Origin: Chitinophagaceae bacterium UBA3961
Lineage (GTDB): Bacteria > Bacteroidota > Bacteroidia > Chitinophagales > Chitinophagaceae
DNA length: 12,302 nt
Reading direction: 5' to 3'
NCBI GenBank assembly: GCA_002385265.1
Contig: DGDD01000010.1
Coordinates: 1-12,302 of the forward strand
Under the pieces are notes generated by a model. It was given only the letters and a program-made list of their open reading frames with translations. It did not search any database and was not told the origin of the DNA. The position numbers and the translations under genes are program-made. Positions 1-6,657 of this stretch are shown piece after piece; within the stretch, counting starts at the first letter, position 1; the number at the start of each line of letters is the position of its first letter.

Positions 1-648
1 GAACCGGCATTTCGCTGATTTGTATGCTAAAGCACTGGTGTAGGCTACTGAGTTTTCATCGCCCGGATGCCAGTGCAAAACAGCGTCTACGTTATTGAAC
101 AGTCCCGCTCTAACCATATATACTTTTCCGCCACCACCTTCTTCGGCAGGACTTCCATATACTTTTACGGTCCCTTTTAATTTTCCTTCTTCAATTAATT
201 TTTTTATGGCAATTCCGGATGCAACTGATCCTACGCCAAATATGTGATGACCACAGCCATGTCCTGCACCTTTCCCTGCAATGGGATTTCGGGTGGGACT
301 GTTGTCTTGCGATAATCCTGGCAGTGCATCGAATTCGGCGAGGATACCAATTACCGGTTTGCCGCTTCCATAAGTGGCTACAAAAGCCGTGGGCATGCCC
401 GCAACACCTGATTCTACCGAGAAGCCGTTTTCTTTTAGTTTGTTTTGAAGAAGGGTAGAACTCTTGGTTTCTTTGAATCCTACTTCTGCGTAGTCCCAAA
501 TAGTGAGGATCATTTTTTTATATTCCTCGTATTGCGCCTGTATAGATTTGGCCGATTCGGATTTCAATACCTCTACTTGTTTTGGATTGGGTTGTGCCAA
601 AAGAGTGCCCGTTGAAAAGAGTAACATCGAAAAGAAAACCTGTTTCAT
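1..648 (-). CDS. Exported M20-family amidohydrolase/peptidase, N-terminal part (cut by window edge)
   Basis: The frame is open from an ATG at 648 to the first base, giving 216 residues of a longer protein. Residues 1-19 are a signal peptide (hydrophobic FFSMLLFSTGTLLA, cleavage before QPNPK). Visible M20 zinc-hydrolase motifs are AEFDALPG (104-111), the metal-binding HGCGHH (130-135), PAEEGGGGK (167-175, with the acidic pair expected of the catalytic base and metal ligand) and HWHPGD (192-197). The pattern most resembles the AbgB/hippuricase-like branch, which hydrolyses amide bonds of N-acyl or N-aminobenzoyl amino acids. Export suggests action on external or periplasmic amides or dipeptides. 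The C-terminal half, with the lid domain and last metal ligand, lies outside the window. It is separated from the upstream gene by a terminator, so it probably has its own promoter. Family is secure; substrate is unknown. Confidence 0.9.
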   Translation of the reverse strand, partial: MKQVFFSMLLFSTGTLLAQPNPKQVEVLKSESAKSIQAQYEEYKKMILTIWDYAEVGFKETKSSTLLQNKLKENGFSVESGVAGMPTAFVATYGSGKPVIGILAEFDALPGLSQDNSPTRNPIAGKGAGHGCGHHIFGVGSVASGIAIKKLIEEGKLKGTVKVYGSPAEEGGGGKVYMVRAGLFNNVDAVLHWHPGDENSVAYTSALAYKSAKCRF

Positions 649-712
649 CTGATTTGATTTGAAGGTGTGTGTATTACGGTTGGATGGAAGTTAAGGAAAG
701 AATGCGAATCAT

Positions 713-740
713 AAAAAAAGCCGGCAGTTGCCGGCTTTTT
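713..740 (-). terminator. Intrinsic terminator after the small exported protein gene
   Basis: On the minus strand this reads a perfect 6-bp GC stem, GCCGGC, with a 4-base AACT loop (stem 720-725 / 730-735), followed by seven T residues (719 down to 713) and preceded by five A residues that extend the stem. It begins directly after the TAG stop at 742-744, so it ends transcription of that gene and insulates the M20 gene. The A/T flanks make it potentially bidirectional, but there is no plus-strand gene nearby that needs it. Confidence 0.9.
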
Positions 741-741
741 C

Positions 742-1275
742 CTAAAGTATCTTAAATGAATCAAAAAAAGTTTTTTGATCAGTGTTTCCTTCTTTGTCAG
801 GCTTCACGAATACCTGTGCCATAATGAGTTTGTTTTTTACTAAGTATAGCTGCACAACAATGGTGGCCACCCCATTTTGATAATCTATTTTTACTTGGCG
901 ACCGGAGTATCCTTTCATTTCTAAATTTTTAGATTCGAGCAATTGCCCTCCGGTATTTTTAAGCATCCCTTCAATTGATCCTTTAAAAAATGTTTCTAAT
1001 CTATCTGTATATTTTGAATTCACAACCGTATCGGGATAATCGGTTTCATTGGTCATGTATAATAGAATGTCTTCTTTGTCGCCGTCTTTCGCCTCCAACA
1101 TGTGTAGATTTAAAGTGAGTTCTCCTACAGCCGATGGAATTTGTTGTGTGCTAGCGGTTGGCTTATTTGGAAAACTTATTTCAAAAACCGGTGTGCTGAG
1201 CTTGTACCATGAGTTGGTTTGGCCAAACCCTGCAATTGAGATTAATAAGAAAGCGAGAACCGTAATTTGTTTCAT
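742..1275 (-). CDS. Small exported protein of unknown function, possibly PsbP/Mog1-like fold
   Basis: The product has 177 residues. Residues 1-18 are a signal peptide (hydrophobic LAFLLISIAGFG, cleavage near G18/Q19), so the mature protein is periplasmic or secreted; there is no lipobox Cys. The mature part starts with WYKLSTPVFEISFPNKP and has a mixed alpha/beta pattern: beta-rich start, a helix around 95-108 (ETFFKGSIEGML), a VKIDYQNGVATIVVQLYLV strand pair (128-146) and a C-terminal TFFDSFKIL. The order FEISFP..P, a middle 'DYPD' segment, GRQVKIDY and a final FFDSF is typical of exported proteins compared with PsbP/Mog1 folds, but that is a resemblance by eye only. The gene ends in a strong terminator. 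An imperfect -7-like AATTTTTG lies about 30 bases upstream of the start. Confidence 0.8.
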   Translation of the reverse strand: MKQITVLAFLLISIAGFGQTNSWYKLSTPVFEISFPNKPTASTQQIPSAVGELTLNLHMLEAKDGDKEDILLYMTNETDYPDTVVNSKYTDRLETFFKGSIEGMLKNTGGQLLESKNLEMKGYSGRQVKIDYQNGVATIVVQLYLVKNKLIMAQVFVKPDKEGNTDQKTFFDSFKIL

Positions 1276-1366
1276 GTAGTTTGAATTGTTTGGAATGGTA
1301 ACTTACAAAAATTGGACAATACTACAAACTACTGTTTGATGTTTTAAACCGCTTTCAAATCCTTTC

Positions 1367-2041
1367 TCAATGCTTTGTAGAAGGATAATTGGGAATATTC
1401 TTTCCTAATACTATGTTCCGTTTCCCTTCCCATACACTGTCCTTTTTTTCTAAATGAAGGATTCCGGAACCGCATCTAAGTTCTTGTTTCGATACATATG
1501 ATGGGGTTACTAAGCTATCATCGTCAAATACATAATCATCGATATAGTATTCATTGATAGTTGGTTCAATGATGGTAGCATGAATATGAGCGGGTGCGTC
1601 ACGAGTGGGGTATACGCCAGGACGAATGGTGTAGATATCGTACCGGCCATTCAAATCCGATACTACCCAACCTCGAATGTATCCATGTGTTTGACCGTTT
1701 TCATTTGGAGGCATACTCCTCGGTTCATCCGGTTTGTGCAGATAGTGCCCTTCCTCGTTGGTTTGATAATAATAGAGTACCACGCCCTGAGCCGGTGTTA
1801 CCCCATCTGATTGATAGATGGTTCCGGTGAGGTGGAGTCGGTTGATATTGCGTTTCCAGCCCGGACTGGTATCAACAGTTGCACATACTTTTGGGATTTT
1901 GGTGTAGGTGAATTCCGGGTTTTCAAAGGCGCCGCCAACCCTTGAATTATTTGGAGCCTGATTGTTTGAATTGGGTTGACTTTTGCAGGCGTATGCTAAG
2001 ATGCAAACGCAAATGATACGAGTAAAAGTTGAAACAGTCAT
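1367..2041 (-). CDS. Intradiol ring-cleavage dioxygenase-like lipoprotein
   Basis: The product has 224 residues. The N-terminus is a lipoprotein-type signal ending in LAYAC (Cys19 as lipidation site; Ala at -3 is acceptable but not ideal). Residues 70-155 follow the intradiol dioxygenase beta-sandwich core: LTGTIYQSDGVTPAQGVVLY (71-90), GHYLH (98-102), RGWVVSDLNGRYDIYTIRPG (123-142), then VYP and PAHIH (150-154). By comparison with protocatechuate 3,4-dioxygenase, the four non-haem Fe(III) ligands would be Tyr100, Tyr144, His152 and His154, and all are present. The family opens catechol-type rings between the hydroxyls; substrate here is unknown. The Arg normally just before PAHIH appears to be Ala149. 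At about 60 residues after the HxH it has an extra acidic segment (YIDDYVFDDD). The PH-domain gene lies 22 bases upstream, so the two may be co-transcribed. No ferredoxin or catechol pathway genes are near. Confidence 0.82.
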   Translation of the reverse strand: MTVSTFTRIICVCILAYACKSQPNSNNQAPNNSRVGGAFENPEFTYTKIPKVCATVDTSPGWKRNINRLHLTGTIYQSDGVTPAQGVVLYYYQTNEEGHYLHKPDEPRSMPPNENGQTHGYIRGWVVSDLNGRYDIYTIRPGVYPTRDAPAHIHATIIEPTINEYYIDDYVFDDDSLVTPSYVSKQELRCGSGILHLEKKDSVWEGKRNIVLGKNIPNYPSTKH

Positions 2042-2063
2042 GGATGCTGTTTTGATGAGTGCT

Positions 2064-2552
2064 TTATTTTTTATTCAAGTAAGTTACAAAACCTGATGAA
2101 TCGTTTGGTGTTAAAACTATCTTATGATTCGTAGTAAAAGCAACCAGAACAGCATCTTTTCTTCTAGTGGCATACCATGTTGTAACGCCGTATTTCACGT
2201 TGGCGAATTTCCCCCAATAACCAAAAACTCCACCAACACCAAAAGTGCGAATGGATTTGCGGAGGACAATGTTTTCAATTGGAACTACTTGTGCAATGCT
2301 AGAACGATCGTAGATTTTGTTTTTGAAGGGGCGCTTGATGATCAGTTCTGTATCTGTTATTTCATATCCGGTTGTGTGAAAACCATAGGTAACAAGAAAG
2401 AGTGCTAAATACAAACTTCCTGACAGCCCAATTGACCAATAGTTGATTTGTGTAAATGGAACTGTCTGAAAAACGATCAATATCAAAAGCAAACCGGCAA
2501 CCATCGCCGTGATAATTTTTGAAAAGAGATCGAGTGAGGCTTTGAAATACAT
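2064..2552 (-). CDS. Small membrane protein with bacterial PH domain
   Basis: The product has 162 residues. Two membrane segments lie at about 11-29 (KIITAMVAGLLLILIVFQT region) and 38-58, followed by a soluble domain. That domain starts YEITDTELIIKRPF (63-76) and contains FGVGGVFGYWGKFANVKYG (104-122), WYATRR (126-131) and IVLTPNDSSGFVTYL (145-159). These conserved points match the bacterial PH-domain (bPH) family often seen in Bacteroidota as two TM helices plus one PH-like barrel. Its molecular role is unknown; such domains are thought to mediate membrane-associated protein contacts. The gene is followed 22 bases later by the dioxygenase-like lipoprotein. A perfect TAAATTTG -7 box lies only 4 bases upstream of the ATG, implying a leaderless or nearly leaderless message if it is used, or a slightly later start. 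Confidence 0.8.
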   Translation of the reverse strand: MYFKASLDLFSKIITAMVAGLLLILIVFQTVPFTQINYWSIGLSGSLYLALFLVTYGFHTTGYEITDTELIIKRPFKNKIYDRSSIAQVVPIENIVLRKSIRTFGVGGVFGYWGKFANVKYGVTTWYATRRKDAVLVAFTTNHKIVLTPNDSSGFVTYLNKK

Positions 2553-2556
2553 AATT

Positions 2557-2564
2557 CAAATTTA
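2557..2564 (-). promoter_or_regulatory. Bacteroidota -7 promoter box (TAAATTTG) for the PH-domain gene
   Basis: On the minus strand the bases read TAAATTTG, a perfect match to TAnnTTTG. A TTG lies 17 bases upstream (2584-2582), within the spacing reported for Bacteroidota -33 elements. The box is so near the ATG at 2552 that the transcript start would fall at or beside the start codon. The assignment rests on pattern only. Confidence 0.45.
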
Positions 2565-2626
2565 CAATTATTCGTTCTTTTCAACGAAAAGCGGAAGTAG
2601 CATTGAGAAATAAAAGCTTCTGCCAG

Positions 2627-3112
2627 TTATTTCCCAGTCGCCATTCTTAAATAGGCGATCTCTTCAGGATTCGACAACTGCGTTTCCCAACACTTACTTG
2701 TCAGAAAATGATTCTTGACCGTTTGAGATCGGATCTTTTTACCTTTCTGAACCATTGCTGTCCGAGTAAATTCCTTCCATTTTAGCGCATAAATGATATA
2801 GTCTTTGTTCAGTTCAAATTCAAATCCGCATATATCCGGTGTTGTTAGAATTTTTACGCTTCTTCCGGTTTTCAGGGGTGCTTTGAATTCGTCTTGAACG
2901 ATAACCGTAATTTCTAAATAGGTTTTGTTATTGGGTATCGAATCTTTGGTGTGATAGTCTTTTATGTCTACCACAGTTCCTCTTATTATGTAGTCAACAT
3001 AGTCTTCTCTATGATGCAAGCTGGTGTCCGTTTTGGGAGGACAATTGCAAGGCTGTGCATTGGTTTTTACAATGGCAAGCAGGCAGAACAAAACAAGGAG
3101 TATTTGTTTCAT
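2627..3112 (-). CDS. Secreted TIMP/netrin-like (NTR) OB-fold protein
   Basis: The product has 161 residues. Signal peptide 1-19 (LLVLFCLLAIVKTNA) is followed by QPCNC, so a Cys-x-Cys (Cys22, Cys24) sits almost at the mature N-terminus, the hallmark of TIMP/NTR domains. Further features of the fold are YIIRGTVVDIKDY (41-53), YLEITVIVQDEFK (65-77), GRSVKILTTPDICGFEFELN (83-102, Cys95) and KDYIIYAL (103-110). These are followed by TSKCWET (138-144, Cys141) and a C-terminal acidic/leucine helix PEEIAYLR. Four Cys allow two disulfides. In animals TIMPs inhibit metalloproteases through the CxC edge; in bacteria the domain's role is not known. The DUF695-type gene lies 15 bases upstream on the same strand, so the two are probably co-transcribed. 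Confidence 0.78.
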   Translation of the reverse strand: MKQILLVLFCLLAIVKTNAQPCNCPPKTDTSLHHREDYVDYIIRGTVVDIKDYHTKDSIPNNKTYLEITVIVQDEFKAPLKTGRSVKILTTPDICGFEFELNKDYIIYALKWKEFTRTAMVQKGKKIRSQTVKNHFLTSKCWETQLSNPEEIAYLRMATGK

Positions 3113-3127
3113 TTCACTATAATTTGA

Positions 3128-4213
3128 TTAAGCAAAGCGTTCCATGGTTCTCCAATATTTATCTTTGTATAGGGAGAATTCAACTTTATACTGCGGATAT
3201 TGTTTCTCTATGGCATCGAAATGAATGGATGGTTTTCTAAAGTCTTTACAAGCAAAATAGACTTTGCGTTGGTTTTGCCCTGTTTCTCTTCCCAAGTTTA
3301 GGTAGCCATCTTCGTCTTTTAATAGGACCATGAGTTCGTCTTCAATGGAGTTCAGTTGTTGATAGTCGTTGTCGGATGGCATACCGTTTCCTTCCGAGCC
3401 GTCATAATTGAAAACAAGGACACCCATCCAAGGGTGGGATGCTTTGCTGTCCCATTCTAATAGTTCAGCATTCAATGCTGCCATCATGGGAATTCCATCT
3501 GGCGTTTCGGCTTCAAGAACATTGTAGGAGTCGTTATCCGTATTGTAACGGATACCGTCGTATTTTTCTATGAATTCCTTTTTTCTCCAATTAAGAAAGC
3601 CTTTCAGCTTTTCAATGGGGATCAATTCTTCAGTGGCGTTTTGAGGGGTGGTGAATTCCAAGCTGTCGATGTCTTCCATCAAACTCAATTCTCCTAAGTA
3701 GTTATCAAGAAAAACATAAATGCCGTTTGAAATGGCTTCTTTGTTTTCTTCTGTCATGTCAGAGTGTACAAAAGTGAGGTCAATTTCATCGGGGTAGTTC
3801 TCGTCTATATTGGAATAGAAGAAGATATTGTTTTTGTGGTAGCGCAAGCCCGACATCGCAATTTCTACATTCTCAATATCCAATTCGGGTTTTAACGCTG
3901 TGAGCTTCCAATTGGGCAGTGAGGGTGCTTCTGCAATGAGTGCTTCTACAAATGCTACGTTTTTCAAGTTGCCGTCGGCAGTTATTATTAATTCAGCAGT
4001 TTGTTCATCGTTCATGCCGGCAACAAAATAATAGCCCTCGCGTAATTGATCGAGTTGATCACTCATTTTGGCAAAAAAATCATTTTCCACATCGCCTTTG
4101 TTTTTCAATACTTTGAAAAACGTTTTTTCATTTTCTCGGAACCAAGCCCAGAAAGCGGCATTGGAATCAATTACGGGCTGTTCTTTACTAAATAATTTCT
4201 TCAGAAAACTCAT
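3128..4213 (-). CDS. Two-domain cytoplasmic protein with C-terminal DUF695-like domain
   Basis: The product has 361 residues, with no signal peptide or membrane segment, and is acidic overall. The N-terminal half (about 18-120) has FWAWFRENEKTFF (21-33), GYYFVAGMNDEQTAELIITA (60-79) and a LPNWKLTALKPE segment (99-110). The C-terminal third (about 235-361) has PDGIPMMAALNAELLEW (238-254), HPWMGVLVFNYDGSEGNGMP (260-279), a repeated acidic IEDELMVLL helix (290-298) and the ending FSLYKDKYWRTMERF (346-360). The last segment fits the DUF695 family, which is often compared to RraB-type folds. Biochemical role is unknown. The N-terminal basic patch MSFLKKLFSKEQ could associate with the membrane surface, which is speculation. 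It lies 15 bases before the TIMP-like gene and 63 bases after the acetyltransferase gene. Confidence 0.8.
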   Translation of the reverse strand: MSFLKKLFSKEQPVIDSNAAFWAWFRENEKTFFKVLKNKGDVENDFFAKMSDQLDQLREGYYFVAGMNDEQTAELIITADGNLKNVAFVEALIAEAPSLPNWKLTALKPELDIENVEIAMSGLRYHKNNIFFYSNIDENYPDEIDLTFVHSDMTEENKEAISNGIYVFLDNYLGELSLMEDIDSLEFTTPQNATEELIPIEKLKGFLNWRKKEFIEKYDGIRYNTDNDSYNVLEAETPDGIPMMAALNAELLEWDSKASHPWMGVLVFNYDGSEGNGMPSDNDYQQLNSIEDELMVLLKDEDGYLNLGRETGQNQRKVYFACKDFRKPSIHFDAIEKQYPQYKVEFSLYKDKYWRTMERFA

Positions 4214-4276
4214 GAAATGGTTCTAACGTGTTAAGGATGAATGCGGCAATATAATGCTAATTCTCTTAAAACAGGG

Positions 4277-4726
4277 TTAAGACTGGTTATCCAGTTTCTT
4301 GGTATAACAGATGATGCGGTTGGCCTCTTCAAAACCATGAGATTCATGAAATTGAATTCCGGAAGTATTGTGTAGTTCGGTATCTGAAGCCAGTACCGTA
4401 CACCCTTTTTCACGGGCCCAGGCTTCGGCTTGTGCCAGTAATAAAGCCGCAACGCCGGTTCCTCTGTTTTCGGGAGATACATAAATGGCTTCCAAGTAGG
4501 CGGTAGGGGATTCATCGGAGCCTTCTACATAATCGTAGCGAAGGGACACATGAACGAATCCAATTGAATTGGATTGCTCTTTGGCGATGAAACATTGATG
4601 ATTGGGGTTGGCAAGAAACGACCGATAGGCAAGGTCTTCTTCATGAAGTATAGAATCCGGAAATAACTTTTGATTTAGGGTTAGCAGTGCGTCATGATTT
4701 GAAAGCATGTGTTGTTCGATCGTCAT
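4277..4726 (-). CDS. GNAT acetyltransferase of the aminoglycoside 6'-N-acetyltransferase (AAC(6')-I) type
   Basis: The product has 149 residues, one compact GNAT domain of the usual length for AAC(6')-I enzymes. It has the motifs I associate with that group: LFPD near the start (21-24), LRYDYVEG (62-69), SPTAYLEAIYVSPENRGTGV (73-92, including the acetyl-CoA pyrophosphate loop RGTGVA at 88-93), ASDTELHN (113-120), then FHESHGFEEANRIICYTKKL (126-145). Known AAC(6') enzymes transfer acetyl from acetyl-CoA to the 6'-amine of kanamycin/tobramycin-type drugs; this one could do that, or could acetylate another small amine. Substrate is inference only. The start is consistent with family length, with a first turn of helix after MTIEQHML. 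It follows the lipocalin-like gene by 20 bases, and nothing around it looks like an integron or transposon. Confidence 0.82.
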   Translation of the reverse strand: MTIEQHMLSNHDALLTLNQKLFPDSILHEEDLAYRSFLANPNHQCFIAKEQSNSIGFVHVSLRYDYVEGSDESPTAYLEAIYVSPENRGTGVAALLLAQAEAWAREKGCTVLASDTELHNTSGIQFHESHGFEEANRIICYTKKLDNQS

Positions 4727-4746
4727 TACACAACCTAATTTGTGGA

Positions 4747-5157
4747 TTATTGAACTGCTTGGTATTTGAATCGAATCGTTCCTTCAATGCCCTGCATGTC
4801 GATGATCAGTGTGCTTGGAGAAAGCTCTGTAACATTTTTGATATAAGAAACCGTATTGCAGTTATCGTTGATTTGAACTTTCATTCCCGGGAAAATAGTG
4901 TAAGAACCAAAGCAAATTTGATTGCTCCCTCTGTTGAAATATTCTTGTGTGAATTCACCATTCACTGCAAATTGCAAAGTGTGTGAATCTTCAGATGGAA
5001 TAGGGTTCCATTTAAATCCGCCTCCATTGAAATACCCATCGTAGACTTCTGTGAGTTGCCATTTGCCAATAAGACCATCGTTTACAACACCGTCTTTCTT
5101 AGCACAAGAACTAAGGAGGAGAACGATGGATATAAAAATGGTGCCGGTTATTTTCAT
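4747..5157 (-). CDS. Lipocalin-like lipoprotein
   Basis: An upstream in-frame ATG at 5220 exists, but the start at 5157 is preferred because it puts a classic lipoprotein signal first: MKITGTIFISIVLLLSSC, lipobox LSSC with Cys18. The mature part begins with a short linker and LIGKWQLTEVYDG (29-41), the Gly-x-Trp start of lipocalin-like/calycin beta-barrels. Alternating strands follow (HTLQFAVNGEFTQEYF 59-74, GSYTIFPGMKVQIND 84-98, STLIIDMQGIEGTIRFKYQ 115-133). Cys82 and Cys100 could pair. The family probably binds small hydrophobic ligands in the envelope, but nothing here identifies one. It precedes the AAC(6')-like gene by 20 bases. The 111 bases upstream of it hold no clear promoter or terminator. 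Confidence 0.8.
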   Translation of the reverse strand: MKITGTIFISIVLLLSSCAKKDGVVNDGLIGKWQLTEVYDGYFNGGGFKWNPIPSEDSHTLQFAVNGEFTQEYFNRGSNQICFGSYTIFPGMKVQINDNCNTVSYIKNVTELSPSTLIIDMQGIEGTIRFKYQAVQ

Positions 5158-5268
5158 GACAATTGCTGGTTGTATCAACGTGTTATGGACTAGACAAATG
5201 CGGACTTCTGGATGCTGCATCTTACCGAGCTTATAACATTTCTTTGGCTTACTCGGTTCGAAGAACGG

Positions 5269-5601
5269 TTAGTTCCACAAGGTTCCGTGAAAGCCCAATA
5301 CGATACCCATCCAAAGACCTACCACGTAAATAATAAAGTTGGCAATATTGGTCAACCATTTCTGTGCTCCGCCTTTTGCGCGCTGAAAGTCAAGCACATA
5401 TACGGCTAGGCCACCCATGGCTCCTGCAAACGGCATCACTATTAATGGTTGGATCATCCAATACGACGGCCATTCTGGCTTTGGATGATCTACACTAAAA
5501 ATAAAAAATAAGGCGACTGCCAACGCAGGGATACTGCCCTGTAGCATGCGTTTTACGGCAGAAGCGCCGTGCGGTGCATCAATGATGGTTCTTAAATTCA
5601 T
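5269..5601 (-). CDS. Small conserved three-helix membrane protein
   Basis: The product has 110 residues from the ATG at 5601, preferred over an upstream ATG at 5637 because the upstream one would overlap the predicted promoter and adds a poor leader. It has three hydrophobic segments at about 23-37 (SIPALAVALFFIFSV), 49-70 (MIQPLIVMPFAGAMGGLAVYVL) and 86-105 (IANFIIYVVGLWMGIVLGFH). The soluble N-terminus NLRTIIDAPHGASAVKRMLQ (2-21) and the ending GFHGTLWN look highly constrained. I recognise this as a protein type recurrent in Bacteroidota, sometimes loosely named after potassium transporters, but it lacks any transporter domain and I assign no function. It seems to be transcribed alone. Confidence 0.75.
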   Translation of the reverse strand: MNLRTIIDAPHGASAVKRMLQGSIPALAVALFFIFSVDHPKPEWPSYWMIQPLIVMPFAGAMGGLAVYVLDFQRAKGGAQKWLTNIANFIIYVVGLWMGIVLGFHGTLWN

Positions 5602-5634
5602 GGCTTTAATATTATTTAAAAGTACTTTGAGATA

Positions 5635-5666
5635 CAAAGTAAAAACGTTTTTGATACAATTCCAAA
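5635..5666 (-). promoter_or_regulatory. Candidate promoter of the small membrane protein gene
   Basis: On the minus strand a TTTG (5666-5663) is followed after 20 bases by TTACTTTG (5642-5635), one mismatch from TAnnTTTG, leaving a leader of roughly 28 bases before the ATG at 5601. Spacing and both boxes suit a Bacteroidota housekeeping promoter. It also supports the downstream choice of start codon. Confidence 0.45.
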
Positions 5667-5678
5667 TTTTTCGGTGAA

Positions 5679-6089
5679 TTAGAAAGAGGTGAGGTCGGGT
5701 GGGAAATATTGGTGTCTTGCTTCCGGGCTGGCCAGTATCGATTCGCTGTAATGTTTGTTTAGAATTGATTTGAAATCAGCGAGCAGTTGCGGTTCACTTG
5801 CTAGTAGTTGCTGAAATGGTGCCTCAGGATTTTTTCTGATATAATGATTGAGAATGTGCAATGCGGCGATGGTAACGGTGTGATGGTATTTGTCTTCTGC
5901 TCCAATACTTGTAACCAATTGTTGGATTTGTTGACTTACCTGTTCAATAGCTTTTTCAATTCCATATTTTTTTATGTGAATGAAACCGAGTCGCAAATGC
6001 GCTTCGTGAATGAACAATGAAGCCGGAAATACCCCGCTTGCGAATTGTAGTTCAAAAGCTTCGTCGCTTAATTCTGAATGATGGTGCAT
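5679..6089 (-). CDS. Conserved helical cytoplasmic protein, function unknown
   Basis: The frame is open further upstream, but that extension overlaps the end of the barrel-protein gene, so the ATG at 6089 is taken: 136 residues, starting MHHHSELSDEAF. No signal peptide or membrane span; mostly helical. Conserved-looking points are FIHEAHLRLGF (26-36, with His28 and His31), a KYHHTVTIAAL segment (67-77), and the ending LNKHYSESILASPEARHQYF (110-129) plus PPDL. This arrangement recurs in a widespread bacterial family of unknown role (helix with HxxH, a YHxT motif, YYS..L.S..AR..F..PD at the end). The His pair and YHH could bind a metal or haem-like ligand, which I only infer. It lies 53 bases after the barrel-protein gene and may be part of that transcript. 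Confidence 0.72.
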   Translation of the reverse strand: MHHHSELSDEAFELQFASGVFPASLFIHEAHLRLGFIHIKKYGIEKAIEQVSQQIQQLVTSIGAEDKYHHTVTIAALHILNHYIRKNPEAPFQQLLASEPQLLADFKSILNKHYSESILASPEARHQYFPPDLTSF

Positions 6090-6142
6090 GCTTCTTTGTT
6101 GCGCACGAAAATAGTGAAAAAAGCGGGGTGGTTTTCTGAAGC

Positions 6143-6640
6143 TCAATTCAAGTAAATACCAAACCCGAGATAAGCTCCTAGAATCCATTTATTGGCTATG
6201 TAACCCGGTGCAGCACCCATGCGGAAGAGTCCTTTTTTTCCTGAATAGCGATAACCTAAATTCAAGCTTGGGTATAGGGAGTTGTATTCGTAGTCGGGAT
6301 AAATGAAACCAAAGGATCGAACATCGTCGCTTCGTTCGGTAATGTTTACATAGTTCAGATCAAATCCCAGTTCTAGAGCCTGTTTCTTTCTTCTCAATAA
6401 ATAATAAAGACCTGCGCCAGCCGATTTTTGGTTCAGGTAGGCATCGAAGTTACTTCCTACAATCATGCGATAACCGAAGTTTTTTTGTAGAAAATGATGA
6501 TCAAAAACTAGGTTGAACACAATTCCGTTTTTTCCCAATTCAAGCCCCAGTGAATTTTTTTTAGTTTGGGCGCTTTCTTGAGCAAACCCGGAAAGAGTAA
6601 GAAATCCGAAGAGGAAATGAAGTAGTATTTTTTTGAACAT
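6143..6640 (-). CDS. Small outer-membrane beta-barrel-like protein
   Basis: The start at 6640 gives 165 residues with a proper signal peptide, MFKKILLHFLFGFLTLSGFA, cut before QESAQ. An earlier in-frame ATG at 6691 would overlap the YrdB gene and bury the signal. The mature chain is a series of alternating amphipathic strands rich in Gly and Tyr: LGLELGKNGIVFNLVFD, YRMIVGSNFDAYL, GAGLYYLL, ALELGFDLNYVNI, SLYPSLNLGYRY, and a terminal ILGAYLGFGIYLN. A last strand ending in aromatic residues is what outer-membrane barrels use for insertion. About 140 mature residues suit an 8-stranded barrel. No ligand or partner can be named. It sits 17 bases after the YrdB-type gene and shares strand and spacing with the other barrel gene upstream. 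Confidence 0.78.
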   Translation of the reverse strand: MFKKILLHFLFGFLTLSGFAQESAQTKKNSLGLELGKNGIVFNLVFDHHFLQKNFGYRMIVGSNFDAYLNQKSAGAGLYYLLRRKKQALELGFDLNYVNITERSDDVRSFGFIYPDYEYNSLYPSLNLGYRYSGKKGLFRMGAAPGYIANKWILGAYLGFGIYLN

Positions 6641-6657
6641 GAGTAGGGTATTGTGAC

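Noticed and set aside
1325..1338. CAAAC-TACT-GTTTG hairpin downstream of the dioxygenase-like gene
   Set aside because: Only five weak base pairs and no T-tract on the minus strand; not a convincing terminator.
4231..4515. Second minus-strand reading frame of 94 residues overlapping the acetyltransferase
   Set aside because: It lies in another frame of the clearly conserved GNAT gene and its peptide (Pro/Trp/Lys-rich, no domain) is typical of a shadow frame.
4747..5220. Longer N-terminus for the lipocalin-like lipoprotein
   Set aside because: The additional 21 residues would hide a textbook lipoprotein signal; the start at 5157 is much better.
5254..5268. CGGTTC-GAA-GAACGG near-palindrome after the small membrane protein gene
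   Set aside because: One mismatch in a six-pair stem and no following T-run; could be a weak attenuator but not supportable.
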